Assembly: GCA_944326815.1 (NCBI GenBank)
Contig: CALVFI010000003.1
Location: 1-51,120 of the forward strand
Reading direction: 5' to 3'
Source: an uncultured Rikenellaceae bacterium
GTDB taxonomy: Bacteria; Bacteroidota; Bacteroidia; Bacteroidales; Rikenellaceae
Length of the DNA stretch: 51,120 nucleotides
The first letter of the stretch is position 1, and each line of letters starts with the position of its first letter. The position numbers and the translations under genes were made by a program. This document shows, piece after piece, positions 1 to 8,233 of this stretch. The notes below the pieces were generated by a model. That model made no database searches. It worked only from the letters and a program-made list of their open reading frames with translations, and was not told the DNA's origin.

Positions 1-191
1 ACTCTTTCCGAACTTTGCCTTTTAATGCGGCTGAACCGCTCATTTACCTCCGGAACAATCTCGCAAAAACACTATTACCGTGCGTTTTATACGTTATTGC
101 TCCTGTCCTGTTTTTTTAAGGACGATCATGCCGGAAAAGACCTCTTCGTATATTATATTATTTATTCGTGGTTTATCTCTTTTTGGAACGG
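1..191. other. Intergenic / window edge, no gene supported
   Basis: AT-rich stretch downstream of rlmI. One plus-strand frame stays open from base 1 to about 204 with a possible ATG at 25, but it runs into the 3' end of rlmI and resembles nothing I know. No clear terminator hairpin is visible. Confidence 0.4.
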
Positions 192-1379
192 TTATTCTAC
201 ATAAAGCACCAATCCTTTCAGGTACTCTCCCTCCGGATGATAGATGCTGATCGGATGGTCGGCCGGTTGGGTGAGCTGGTGCAGAATCCGGACGTTGCGT
301 TCAGCAATCGCTGCAGCCGAGAAAATCGTGGTACGGAACAACTCTTTGCTGACGGCTTGGGAGCAGCTGAAGGTGAATAGAATCCCTCCAGGGCGAATTT
401 GCCGCAGGGCGTGGGCGTTGAGACGCTTGTAGCCTTGCATGGCGTTGCCCAGTACTTTATGATGTTTGGCAAAGGCGGGTGGGTCGAGAATGATCATGTC
501 GTATTGCGATCCGATTCCGCGAATGTATTCTGTTGCATCGGCCGTGATGGCCCGGTGGGGTGCATCGGGGCCGAAGTTGAGTTCCACATTCTCCGCAGCC
601 AGTTGAACCGCCCGTTCGGAACTGTCTACCGAATCGACCGATACGGCTCCGCCGGCCAGCGCGTAGACGGAGAAGCCTCCCGTATAACAGAACGTATTGA
701 GCACAGTCCGCCCTTGGGCATATTGTTTGACCAGCTCGCGATTGACGCGTTGGTCGATGAAGAAACCGGTTTTCTGTCCCTTCTCCCAGTTGACTGCAAA
801 ACGATTCCCATTTTCCAATACGACTTCATTCGTTGTGGTGGGTGTGCCCCACAGATAGCTATCCGTGGCGTTCAGACCGGCATTGTAGGGTACGGTTTGG
901 CTGCTTTTGTCGTAGATGGCAGTGATTCGCCGGCCATATAGTTTCTGAATAGCCTCAGCCACCTCTCCCCGGGCGAGGAACATCCCCACACTGTGGCATT
1001 GGATGACAGCCGTCTCGCCATAAATATCCACGACCAGCCCCGGCAGCCAATCCCCTTCGCCGTGTATCAGACGATAGCAGGTGGTCTGCGGATTGTCCGT
1101 CAGCCCCAGCGACTGGCGCACTCGATAAGCCTCCCTGATACGGGCAAGCCACCATGCACTGTCGATCTCTTCCTGAACGAAAGTCAATACACGTACGGCA
1201 ATCGAGCCGATCTGACAATGTCCTCGGGCAATGAATTTTCCGTCATGGGTATAGACGTCGACGATATCCCCCTCTTCGGGAGAACCTTCCGATTTTTCGA
1301 TTGCGCCGGAGAATATCCAAGGGTGGCGCCGCAGGAGGGATTCCTCTTTGCCGCGCTTGAGTATGAGTCGGGGTGTCAT
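192..1379 (-). CDS. rlmI: 23S rRNA (cytosine-C5)-methyltransferase, RlmI family
   Basis: A 395-residue class I SAM-dependent RNA methyltransferase. The family methylates C1962 of 23S rRNA at carbon 5. The N-terminus is a PUA-like RNA-binding domain containing RHPWIFSGAI around residues 18-27. The Rossmann core carries the SAM loop FCYTGG (about residue 230), the substrate motif LDPPAF (about 298) and the catalytic SCS cysteine motif near 340. Length fits RlmI/YccW. Its ATG overlaps the stop of the upstream exonuclease gene as ATGA (1376-1379), so the two are translationally coupled. Identification rests on domain order and motifs; the exact target nucleotide is inferred from the family. Confidence 0.9.
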   Translation of the reverse strand: MTPRLILKRGKEESLLRRHPWIFSGAIEKSEGSPEEGDIVDVYTHDGKFIARGHCQIGSIAVRVLTFVQEEIDSAWWLARIREAYRVRQSLGLTDNPQTTCYRLIHGEGDWLPGLVVDIYGETAVIQCHSVGMFLARGEVAEAIQKLYGRRITAIYDKSSQTVPYNAGLNATDSYLWGTPTTTNEVVLENGNRFAVNWEKGQKTGFFIDQRVNRELVKQYAQGRTVLNTFCYTGGFSVYALAGGAVSVDSVDSSERAVQLAAENVELNFGPDAPHRAITADATEYIRGIGSQYDMIILDPPAFAKHHKVLGNAMQGYKRLNAHALRQIRPGGILFTFSCSQAVSKELFRTTIFSAAAIAERNVRILHQLTQPADHPISIYHPEGEYLKGLVLYVE

Positions 1380-1981
1380 GGGGTGTTGATGGGTTTCTTT
1401 TCTGTGACAAGTAGCCGGTTATATATTTCGGTGCAGATCCAGGCATCCGTAGCTGCGTACATCTGCTGTGCAGGGGTGAGGGTCGCGGCCTCCCAGTTAC
1501 TGAGCCGCTGGGCCTTGGAGATGCGTAGGCCGAGAATGATTCCGGCCATCTTTCGAACGCTTTTCTCGGCAATGCCCCATTGGTGGACCATGTGTTGCAG
1601 ATCGACGAATCCATTGGCTCGGAAACGGCGTAGCTGTTGCAATGCGCGTATGTCACCATCCACTCCGGCGCCGATTTTGAGTGTGGTTTTGCTTTCGAGC
1701 ACCCGAAGGATCATGCGATCAAACGGTATTCTGCACAATCGGAACAGGTAGCAGCGCTCCGGAGCCGAAAGTTGCAGCAGCGCGACTTTATTCAGCGCTC
1801 CCGGACGGAATGTGGGACGTGTTTCGGTATCGAATCCGATAATAGGTTGCGACAGGAGATCCTTGCATGCCTCACGGAGTCCTGTTTCGCTCTCTATCAC
1901 CACGATTTGACCGTCGAACCGGCCGGCCGACAAAAGCGCGACCTCTTCGTTGGCGATGTTTTGTGCGAAAGTGTTCTCCAT
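1376..1981 (-). CDS. RNase D-like DEDDy 3'-5' exonuclease
   Basis: A 201-residue protein made almost entirely of a DnaQ-like (DNA_pol_A_exo1/RNase D) exonuclease domain. Exo I is GFDTET with D51 and E53. Exo II is the GVDGDI region near residue 120. Exo III is YAATDAW near 175, with the Tyr-x3-Asp spacing of the DEDDy class. It lacks the HRDC domains of full RNase D, as many Bacteroidota single-domain homologues do. It should hydrolyse RNA or DNA 3' ends; the real substrate cannot be told from sequence. It starts 12 nt after the recQ stop and overlaps rlmI by 4 nt, so recQ-exonuclease-rlmI is probably one transcript. Confidence 0.85.
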   Translation of the reverse strand: MENTFAQNIANEEVALLSAGRFDGQIVVIESETGLREACKDLLSQPIIGFDTETRPTFRPGALNKVALLQLSAPERCYLFRLCRIPFDRMILRVLESKTTLKIGAGVDGDIRALQQLRRFRANGFVDLQHMVHQWGIAEKSVRKMAGIILGLRISKAQRLSNWEAATLTPAQQMYAATDAWICTEIYNRLLVTEKKPINTP

Positions 1982-1993
1982 AGTGCCCCAAAG

Positions 1994-3922
1994 TTACCCA
2001 ATAATCTTGATTTTCCCCTCTTTCCCCATGGAAATTTTCCCGCGCTCCAGCAGACGGTCGATGATTTGGATTGCCTCTTCCGGAGTGGTATGGCACAGTG
2101 CAATCAACTCCTTGACACTTTTTCCCGATTCCTGCAAAGCTGAAAGAATGGTCTCTTCCTCGTTGTGATGCTGAAATGACGGGTGGCCACTCTTGTCCTT
2201 TTGTGCTTTTTTATGTGCAAGACAAATATCGCAGATTCCGCAATCGGAAGGATTCTCCTCGCCGAAATAGCGTTGCAATACGATACTGCGGCACTCTTCG
2301 GTGTTGGAGGCGTAGCGGTACATCGCCTCGAGTCGTTCCACGGTCATCTGTTTCCGGATGCGGTAGCTGTCCGGCGAGATGAAGAGGTCTTTCGTTGGGA
2401 GACGCTCTTCTGTCAGGTATAGACGGGGCGTGCGTGAGGCGGGGATGTATTTGATGACGTGTAGCCGCCAGAGTTGTTTTAGCAATTCATGGACCCGTTC
2501 TGGCGTATAGCCTGAAACACGGGCAATCTCATTCTCATTTATCTCTACGGGTCGGACGTTGAAGATGCCTGTATAGAGGCGCATCAGAGTCCGGATGATG
2601 TGGTCGAGTTCCTCGCGTTCGATTCGTATCCTGTATAGGTCCTCTCGTCCCACGATGAAGAGAACCCTGGGTGGATTGTCTGTTTCATCTGTGAGACTGA
2701 GATAGCCGTTCTGCTGTAGAATTTTGAGCATGTTGTATACGGTCCCGGAATACATATGGATACGTGCCGCAAAATCGTGCAGGTCGAAATTGAAGGTATA
2801 CTCCTTACCGTCGCCGATGCCGACCTGAAGGTAGTTGAACAGGGCCTCGTAGCAGGTCTTGATCTTCTCCAGAGGGGGAAACTCTCCTTCGAATCGTTTG
2901 AGCGCACGGCTCAGATCATCGCTTCCGGTGAGCAATACGGCATACGCTCTGTGTCCGTCACGTCCGGCACGGCCTGCCTCCTGATAGTAGGCTTCCAGCG
3001 AGTCGCAGATGTCGTAATGGACTACGAAGCGTACGTCTGCACGGTCGATGCCCATTCCGAAAGCATTCGTGGCGACCATGATGCGGGTTGTGCCGTTCAT
3101 CCAGGCTTCCTGTCTGCGATTGCGCTCTTCCGTCGGAAGGCCGGCGTGATAGTAGGCCGCATCGATGCCTTGGTTGCCTAAAAAAACGGAGAGCTGTTCA
3201 GCGGTCTCCCGAGTACGTACGTAGACGATGCCGCTCCCCGGGACGTTATTGGCAATGCGGAGAAGTTGTCCCTCCTTGTCGTCGGTTTTCCGTATGGCAA
3301 ACGACAGGTTGGGGCGGGCGAAACTGCCTCGTACCGTTCGACCGTTCTGCATTCGGAGATGACGCAGAATATCTTCGGCTACCAGCGGGGTTGCTGAGGC
3401 CGTGAGGGCAAGGATAGGAACTTGGGGAAGCTGTTCGCGTAGCTCTGCAATCCGTAAATAGGAGGGGCGGAAGTCGTAGCCCCATTGGGAGATGCAGTGG
3501 GCTTCATCCACGGCCAGCAGCGATACATGCATGCTGCGGAGCCGTGTGCGGAAGGTGTCGTTGGCTGCGCGTTCTGGAGCAATGTATAGGAGTTTGGTGT
3601 CTCCCCATGCGCAATTGTCGAGAATCAGGTCGATTTGCCGAAGAGTAAGCCCGGCATGGATGGCCGCCGCATTTACGCCTAATGACCGCAAACGGTCCAC
3701 CTGGTCTTTCATTAAAGCGACCAAGGGCGTTATGACAATACATATCCCTTCCGATACCAAAGCAGGAACCTGGTATAGCAGTGATTTGCCTGCACCGGTA
3801 GGCATCAGGGCCAATGTGTCGTGTCCGGAGAGCACCGATTCGATCACCTCGAGTTGCAGGGGACGGAATGCGGAGTAGCCCCAGTATTTTTGCAGGGTCT
3901 CATACAGCTGTTGTCGTTCCAT
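1994..3922 (-). CDS. recQ: ATP-dependent DNA helicase RecQ
   Basis: A 642-residue superfamily 2, 3'-5' DNA helicase. Visible are Walker A MPTGAGKS (40-47), the DEAH box at 139-142 followed by the RecQ signature CISQWGYDFRPSY, and motif VI in the region QEAGRAGRDG. The Zn-binding four-cysteine cluster ends in CGICDIC near residue 565, and a winged-helix-like stretch precedes it. The protein ends shortly after the zinc module, so there is no C-terminal HRDC domain. RecQ acts in recombination and fork repair. A perfect -7 element (TATCTTTG on the minus strand, 3935-3928) lies only 5 nt before the ATG, so the transcript may be almost leaderless. Confidence 0.93.
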   Translation of the reverse strand: MERQQLYETLQKYWGYSAFRPLQLEVIESVLSGHDTLALMPTGAGKSLLYQVPALVSEGICIVITPLVALMKDQVDRLRSLGVNAAAIHAGLTLRQIDLILDNCAWGDTKLLYIAPERAANDTFRTRLRSMHVSLLAVDEAHCISQWGYDFRPSYLRIAELREQLPQVPILALTASATPLVAEDILRHLRMQNGRTVRGSFARPNLSFAIRKTDDKEGQLLRIANNVPGSGIVYVRTRETAEQLSVFLGNQGIDAAYYHAGLPTEERNRRQEAWMNGTTRIMVATNAFGMGIDRADVRFVVHYDICDSLEAYYQEAGRAGRDGHRAYAVLLTGSDDLSRALKRFEGEFPPLEKIKTCYEALFNYLQVGIGDGKEYTFNFDLHDFAARIHMYSGTVYNMLKILQQNGYLSLTDETDNPPRVLFIVGREDLYRIRIEREELDHIIRTLMRLYTGIFNVRPVEINENEIARVSGYTPERVHELLKQLWRLHVIKYIPASRTPRLYLTEERLPTKDLFISPDSYRIRKQMTVERLEAMYRYASNTEECRSIVLQRYFGEENPSDCGICDICLAHKKAQKDKSGHPSFQHHNEEETILSALQESGKSVKELIALCHTTPEEAIQIIDRLLERGKISMGKEGKIKIIG

Positions 3923-3940
3923 GCTTACAAAGATACGGAA

Positions 3941-3979
3941 AATAGAAAAAGGACCTTTATAAGAGGTCCTTTTTCTATT
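3941..3979. terminator. Bidirectional intrinsic terminator
   Basis: A perfect 16-bp stem (3941-3956 with 3964-3979) and a 7-nt loop, with A-rich and T-rich arms on the two sides. It ends the small winged-helix gene reading leftward, just upstream of the recQ promoter. Confidence 0.85.
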
Positions 3980-4018
3980 TTTGCATCATGACTTGTACTG
4001 CATCATTTGGCAGGTCGT

Positions 4019-4189
4019 TTATTTTTTGATGTCGTAGAAACAGCGTTTCGGCGACCATACTTTCCCTTCGGCCACCAGTTTTTTTATGGCTTTCGTGACA
4101 TCGTCTTTGCTTACGCCAGCTGCGGTAGCAATATCGCCTGGACGCATGGCGCCGCCTTTCTCAAGGGCTTGGATGATTTTTTCTTCCAT
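4019..4189 (-). CDS. Small winged-helix DNA-binding protein
   Basis: A 56-residue protein beginning MEEKIIQALEKGGAMRPGD. It is nearly all helix-turn-helix: a first helix, the segment ATAAGVSKDDVTKAIKKL as the turn and recognition helix, and a basic wing ending in KRCFYDIKK. The frame is open upstream to 4285, but the extra 32 residues are unlike coding sequence, so I chose the internal ATG at 4189. This type of stand-alone mini-winged-helix protein is common in Bacteroidales and annotated as a transcriptional regulator; no target is known. It is monocistronic with its own terminator at 3941-3979. Confidence 0.7.
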   Translation of the reverse strand: MEEKIIQALEKGGAMRPGDIATAAGVSKDDVTKAIKKLVAEGKVWSPKRCFYDIKK

Positions 4190-4367
4190 GATAGTCTTTT
4201 TTTGATTTTGTAAAACAAAACTACAAAACCCTTGCCGATTCTGCAAATTGGAAATTTTGATACAGGGATAGGAAAAAACTATCATTATGGGTGACCCTGC
4301 GAAGTGGTGGTACGCTCTGCAGGGCGAGTCTCGGATAATCTGGATGCAAATGTGGAGGTATAAAACA

Positions 4368-4402
4368 AAAAGAACCGCCCCTTTTACGAGCGGCGGTTCT
4401 TT
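4368..4402 (-). terminator. Terminator of rpmI-rplT
   Basis: Inverted repeat AAAGAACCGCC/GGCGGTTCTTT with a 12-nt loop, 18 nt past the rplT stop. On the minus strand it is followed by a short U-rich tract. Confidence 0.8.
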
Positions 4403-4419
4403 ACCTGTAACGACAGGGT

Positions 4420-4764
4420 TTATTTAACTGTGTTAACGATTTTTTCAAATGCCTTGGGGTTGTTCAGCGCGAGGTCTGCCAAAACCTTGCGGTTCAGCGT
4501 GATGCCTTTTGCGTTGAGTTTCCCCATAAATTCCGAGTAGGTCATTCCGTTAGCACGGGCACCGGCGTTGATACGCTGAATCCACAGGCTGCGGAAGGTC
4601 CTTTTCTTGTTCTTACGATCCCGGTAGGCGTAAGTCAAACCTTTTTCGACGGTATTTTTAGCAACCGTCCAAACGTTTCCCCTTGAACCAAAGTTGCCTT
4701 TGGCAAGTTTTAAAACTTTTTTTCTTCTGGCTCTTGATGCTACTGCATTTACTGACCTTGGCAT
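4420..4764 (-). CDS. rplT: 50S ribosomal protein L20
   Basis: A 114-residue basic protein with the L20 hallmarks: [19 protein letters not shown] at the N-terminus, then [17 protein letters not shown] and the central [22 protein letters not shown]20 binds 23S rRNA early in large-subunit assembly and in many bacteria represses its own operon. Length is normal for the family. It lies 84 nt downstream of rpmI and shares its promoter and the terminator at 4368-4402. Unusually, neither infC nor thrS is upstream; miaB is. Confidence 0.97.
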   Translation of the reverse strand: MPRSVNAVASRARRKKVLKLAKGNFGSRGNVWTVAKNTVEKGLTYAYRDRKNKKRTFRSLWIQRINAGARANGMTYSEFMGKLNAKGITLNRKVLADLALNNPKAFEKIVNTVK

Positions 4765-4848
4765 AATTTGAAAGTTTTACGAATGGTTAGCGACACGATT
4801 CTCTCGTATTCTTCGGGGCTAACGCACTCTTAGTTAAACATGTCGCCG

Positions 4849-5043
4849 TTACTTAACAAGCAACAGCTTGATTTTGGCCTCGTCGGCCTGAGAAACGATT
4901 CCCGAATAGGTCAGGTTTCTCTTCTGCTTCGTTGTTTTTTTCGTCAGGATGTGGCTTTTGAAAGCGTGTTTCCTCTTGATTTTACCCGAACCCGTGAAGT
5001 CGAAGCGTTTCTTCGCGGCCGAGTTTGTTTTCATTTTTGGCAT
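4849..5043 (-). CDS. rpmI: 50S ribosomal protein L35
   Basis: A 64-residue, very basic protein starting [27 protein letters not shown], the diagnostic L35 N-terminus, and ending in the short LLLVK tail. It is a late-assembly component of the large subunit. It is the first gene of an rpmI-rplT pair driven by a strong promoter at 5076-5106, with a leader of roughly 27 nt. Confidence 0.97.
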   Translation of the reverse strand: MPKMKTNSAAKKRFDFTGSGKIKRKHAFKSHILTKKTTKQKRNLTYSGIVSQADEAKIKLLLVK

Positions 5044-5075
5044 TTTGATAAAAAGTTAAATAGTTAAACAGCCTA

Positions 5076-5106
5076 CAAAGATAAAAATTAATCGTCACAT
5101 AAACAA
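5076..5106 (-). promoter_or_regulatory. Bacteroidota-type promoter of rpmI-rplT
   Basis: On the minus strand, TTG (5106-5104), a 20-nt spacer, then TATCTTTG (5083-5076). This is a full match to the phylum's housekeeping consensus TTG-N19/21-TAnnTTTG. It supports transcription of the ribosomal pair independent of miaB. Confidence 0.8.
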
Positions 5107-5149
5107 ATCCTCTGCTTTTTTGCCTTTGAAAAAAGTCTGTCTGATGGGG

Positions 5150-6514
5150 TTATGCAGTGACGGGACGGCCTATCAGCGTGGCTGACGAGCAGTCGGTAAT
5201 CTCTACGGTGACATAATCGCCCGGCCGATAATTACCGCGATCGAAAATAACAACCTTGTTTTGCGAAGTACGGCCAAATAGCTGTTCTTCGCTCCGCTTT
5301 GAACTCCCCTCGACCAATACCTCGAAACGTTTGCCGATGTCGCGCCGGTTGCTGGTCAGCGACAGCTCATTTTGTAATTCGATGATCTGTTGCAGGCGGG
5401 TGGTTTTGACCTCTTCCGGTACATCGTCTTCCATCGTGCGAGCCGCTTTTGTATTGGGTCGTACCGAATACTTGAACATATAGGCAAAGTCGTAACCCAC
5501 CTCGCGCATCAAGGATAGGGTGGCTTCGTGGTCCTCCTCCGTTTCCGAACAGAAACCGGCGATCAGATCGGTCGTTATGGCGCAGTCGGGGAGCATACGC
5601 CGGATGGCGGCGATACGTTCCAGGTACCATTCCCGGGTATATTTGCGATTCATCAGAGCCAGCATCCGTGTACTGCCGCTTTGGGCGGGCAGATGGATCG
5701 AGCGACAAAGGTTGGGCGTGGCCGCCATGACCTCCAGTAGCTTGTCGCTGAGGTCTTTGGGGTGGGATGTTGCGAACCGTACGCGTAATCTCGGGCTGAT
5801 TTCTGCCACACGTTTGAGTAGCTCCGGGAAGTCGATTATCGAACCGTCTGGCTCTTTCCATTGATAGGAGTTGACATTCTGCCCCAATAGGGTTATCTCT
5901 TTATAGCCGGCTTCGAACAACTCATGTGCCTCGCGCAGGATGGTTTGCGGGTCGCGACTTCGTTCCACGCCGCGGGTATAAGGGACCACACAATAGGCGC
6001 ACATATTGTTGCATCCGCGCATGATGGCGATGAAGGCACTCACTCCCGATTTGTCGAGGCGTACGGGTGAAATCTCCGCGTAGGTCTCCTCGCGCGAGAG
6101 TTGGACGTTTATACCGTGGCCTCCGGCAGCTGCTGTCCGTACGAGATTTGGCAGGTCGCGGTAGGCATCGGGTCCAGCGACGATGTCCACGATTTGCTCC
6201 TGTTCGAGCAGTTGTTCTTTGAGCCGTTCGGCCATACAGCCGATGACGCCCACCAGTAGGTCGTTCTTGCGTTTCTTGTATTGCCGGAACTCTTGCAGGC
6301 GTCCCCGGATGCGTTGCTCGGCATTGTCGCGTACCGAACAGGTGTTGACCAGGATGATGTCCGCTTCAGCGATGTTTTCCGTATAGATGTATCCTTCGTC
6401 CTGCATGAGCGAAACGACAATCTCCGTGTCGCCGACATTCATCTGGCAACCGTAGGTTTCGATGTAGATTTTACGTCCGTTGCCGGTGCGGGGGCGCAGC
6501 CCATTGATATTCAT
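5150..6514 (-). CDS. miaB: tRNA-2-methylthio-N6-dimethylallyladenosine synthase MiaB
   Basis: A 454-residue radical-SAM methylthiotransferase that converts i6A37 to ms2i6A37 in tRNAs reading UNN codons. The N-terminal UPF0004 domain holds the auxiliary-cluster cysteines C23, C59 and C93. The radical-SAM motif CxxxCxxC is at C168, C172 and C175, followed by VVPYTRG. The C-terminal about 65 residues form the TRAM RNA-binding domain. Length and cysteine pattern are standard and separate it from the MtaB and RimO relatives. A -7 element TATCTTTG is present at 6579-6572 (minus), about 55 nt before the start. Confidence 0.92.
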   Translation of the reverse strand: MNINGLRPRTGNGRKIYIETYGCQMNVGDTEIVVSLMQDEGYIYTENIAEADIILVNTCSVRDNAEQRIRGRLQEFRQYKKRKNDLLVGVIGCMAERLKEQLLEQEQIVDIVAGPDAYRDLPNLVRTAAAGGHGINVQLSREETYAEISPVRLDKSGVSAFIAIMRGCNNMCAYCVVPYTRGVERSRDPQTILREAHELFEAGYKEITLLGQNVNSYQWKEPDGSIIDFPELLKRVAEISPRLRVRFATSHPKDLSDKLLEVMAATPNLCRSIHLPAQSGSTRMLALMNRKYTREWYLERIAAIRRMLPDCAITTDLIAGFCSETEEDHEATLSLMREVGYDFAYMFKYSVRPNTKAARTMEDDVPEEVKTTRLQQIIELQNELSLTSNRRDIGKRFEVLVEGSSKRSEEQLFGRTSQNKVVIFDRGNYRPGDYVTVEITDCSSATLIGRPVTA

Positions 6515-6661
6515 GGTTTTTTTCTGTTAAGTTTTTTCTGGCCTTATCCCGAACCCTTTCGGGGACCGGGACAAAGATACGGCGAAAAAGCGGGGAGTGC
6601 AATACTCCGAACCTGGCGGAAGGGGCGTTGTGTGTTGGTTTTGCTTTGGTTGAGGACGAAA

Positions 6662-7573
6662 TTAAGCCTTCTCCTGGAAGGATTTGAAGCCGTCACCGTA
6701 GGTCTCGTGTGCATCCACGACGACTAAGAACGAGTCGGGATCGATCTCTTTGATTTTGTTTTGTACGGCCGACAATTCCCTGCGGCTGATCACAAGAAAG
6801 ATCATATCCTTGTCGTTCTTGGTGTACATGCCAGAGGACTTGATGTAGGTCGCGCCGCGTTCGAGGTCTTCGAGGATGAATTTCTTCAGCTGCTCGTGTT
6901 TCTCCGAAATGATAAATAGCAGTTTGTCGTAGCTTGCCCCGTCGATGACGTAGTCGATGACCCGTGAGGAGACGAAGATGGTGACCAGTGAATAGAGTGG
7001 CAGTCTCCAGTCACCCAGTACAATCATACCAAAAATGACAACGAGTGAATCACCGATCAATACGCCTCGGGCAATCGGCAGCCGGGTGTATTTGTTGAGC
7101 AGCATGGCGACGATGTCGGTACCTCCCGTTGTGCCGCCGTGTTTGATGACTAGTCCGACGCCTGCTCCCAATAAAACTCCACCGAAAATGCAGGCGATGA
7201 TCATGTCATTGCTCAGGTCGGCTTTCCCGCCCAACATTATGGTGGGGTTGTCTCCTACAATCATGGTGAGCAGGTTCATGATCGTCGGGGTGAGGATGGC
7301 GGCAATAATGGTGCGTGCTCCGAACATCTTTCCGAATACTCGGGTTCCTATTAATAAAAGAGGAATGTCGAACATGAAGCCGAAAGTCCCGACCTTGATG
7401 CTTGGGATGAGGTGGTGGAGCACGACGCCGAGACCGTATACGCCTCCCGGAACGATCTTATAAGGTGTGGCGAAAAATACGAATCCGGCGGCTACCAGCG
7501 TACAGCCGATCAGTATGCTGATCCAGGAAAGCCACCACTGTTTCGAGTAGAGTTGTTCCATCCACTTAGTCAT
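6662..7573 (-). CDS. YitT family membrane protein (DUF161/DUF2179)
   Basis: A 303-residue polytopic membrane protein. About five or six hydrophobic helices fill the first 200 residues, with the family signatures FVFFATPYKIVPGGVYGLG and GVGLVIKHGGTTGGTDI. The C-terminal DUF2179 domain is soluble and contains ERGATYIKSSGMYTKND. The biochemical function of the family is unknown. The frame is open to 7636, but a -7 element on the minus strand (TAATTTTG, 7641-7634) makes the inner ATG at 7573 the better start. It is divergent from the blaI operon across a 222-bp spacer. Confidence 0.85.
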   Translation of the reverse strand: MTKWMEQLYSKQWWLSWISILIGCTLVAAGFVFFATPYKIVPGGVYGLGVVLHHLIPSIKVGTFGFMFDIPLLLIGTRVFGKMFGARTIIAAILTPTIMNLLTMIVGDNPTIMLGGKADLSNDMIIACIFGGVLLGAGVGLVIKHGGTTGGTDIVAMLLNKYTRLPIARGVLIGDSLVVIFGMIVLGDWRLPLYSLVTIFVSSRVIDYVIDGASYDKLLFIISEKHEQLKKFILEDLERGATYIKSSGMYTKNDKDMIFLVISRRELSAVQNKIKEIDPDSFLVVVDAHETYGDGFKSFQEKA

Positions 7574-7718
7574 AATCTTTTTGTTTTTGATGCGATAGTG
7601 GAGCCCATCGCTCGATGTTTGTAAATTAAATAACAAAATTACTCTATTTTGTTTGATTTTTTATATTTTTAAGGGGGGAAATGAAAAAAAAAGTAAAAAA
7701 TGCGATTTGATATAAAAT

Positions 7719-7754
7719 AACTAATAAATTAGTTGGAAAACTAAAAAAATAGTT
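7719..7754. promoter_or_regulatory. Tandem 16-bp palindromic operators, probable BlaI/MecI-type sites
   Basis: Two dyads of identical layout AACTA-N6-TAGTT lie at 7719-7734 and 7739-7754, with centres 20 bp apart (about two helical turns). The first is a perfect 7-bp inverted repeat with a 2-nt spacer. Together they fill the -33 to -7 spacer of the blaI promoter. BlaI/MecI dimers classically bind paired dyads in their own promoters, so these are the likely autoregulatory sites. The half-site differs from the TACA/TGTA type of Staphylococcus. Confidence 0.7.
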
Positions 7755-7763
7755 GTAAGTTTG
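7733..7763 (+). promoter_or_regulatory. Promoter of the blaI-M56 operon
   Basis: TTG (7733-7735), a 20-nt spacer, then TAAGTTTG (7756-7763), a full match to the Bacteroidota consensus. The start codon is about 27 nt beyond the expected transcription start. The two palindromes overlap it, so a bound repressor would block polymerase. Confidence 0.75.
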
Positions 7764-7795
7764 TTTCAAAGAATTAAGATAAGAGACAATATATT

Positions 7796-8191
7796 ATGAA
7801 AGAAGAGAGTAATAAGCAACCTAAGGAGTTGACTAGGGCTGAATTGCAGATTATGCAAATCTTGTGGGCTAAAGAACGCGCTTTCGTGAATGACATTATC
7901 GAGGCGATGAATGAACCCAAACCGGCGTATAATACGGTTTCTACGATTGTGCGTATTTTAGAGAAAAAAGGATTTGTTTCGCATCGATCTTTCGGGAAGA
8001 CTTATGAATATTATCCGTTGGTTAGTCGTTCCGAGTATACCGGTAATTTTATGAACTCCGTGTTGAGCAACTTTTTCGGGAATTCGGTTTCACATATGGT
8101 CTCCTTTTTTGTAGAGAGGGAGAAAATTTCGGTGGGGGAGATGGATGAGATCATCGCTATGATGCAAAATGTTTCCGAGAAACGTAGATAA
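7796..8191 (+). CDS. BlaI/MecI/CopY family transcriptional repressor
   Basis: A 131-residue winged-helix repressor. The N-terminal DNA-binding half carries LTRAELQIMQILWAKERAFV, the BlaI hallmark, and the recognition helix region AYNTVSTIVRILEKKGFV. The C-terminal helices mediate dimerization, and in characterized relatives the junction is cleaved after the cognate M56 sensor is activated. It is followed after 42 nt by the M56 gene, so the pair forms a sensor-repressor operon. No beta-lactamase lies nearby, so the regulated genes may be elsewhere or only this operon. Confidence 0.92.
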   Translation: MKEESNKQPKELTRAELQIMQILWAKERAFVNDIIEAMNEPKPAYNTVSTIVRILEKKGFVSHRSFGKTYEYYPLVSRSEYTGNFMNSVLSNFFGNSVSHMVSFFVEREKISVGEMDEIIAMMQNVSEKRR

Positions 8192-8233
8192 ATTCTTCTG
8201 CTAATTTTCATCTATTCCTAAAATGATTCGGCT

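Noticed and set aside
1..204. Plus-strand open frame from the window edge
   Set aside because: It overlaps the 3' end of rlmI, has low-complexity AT-rich composition and matches nothing I know.
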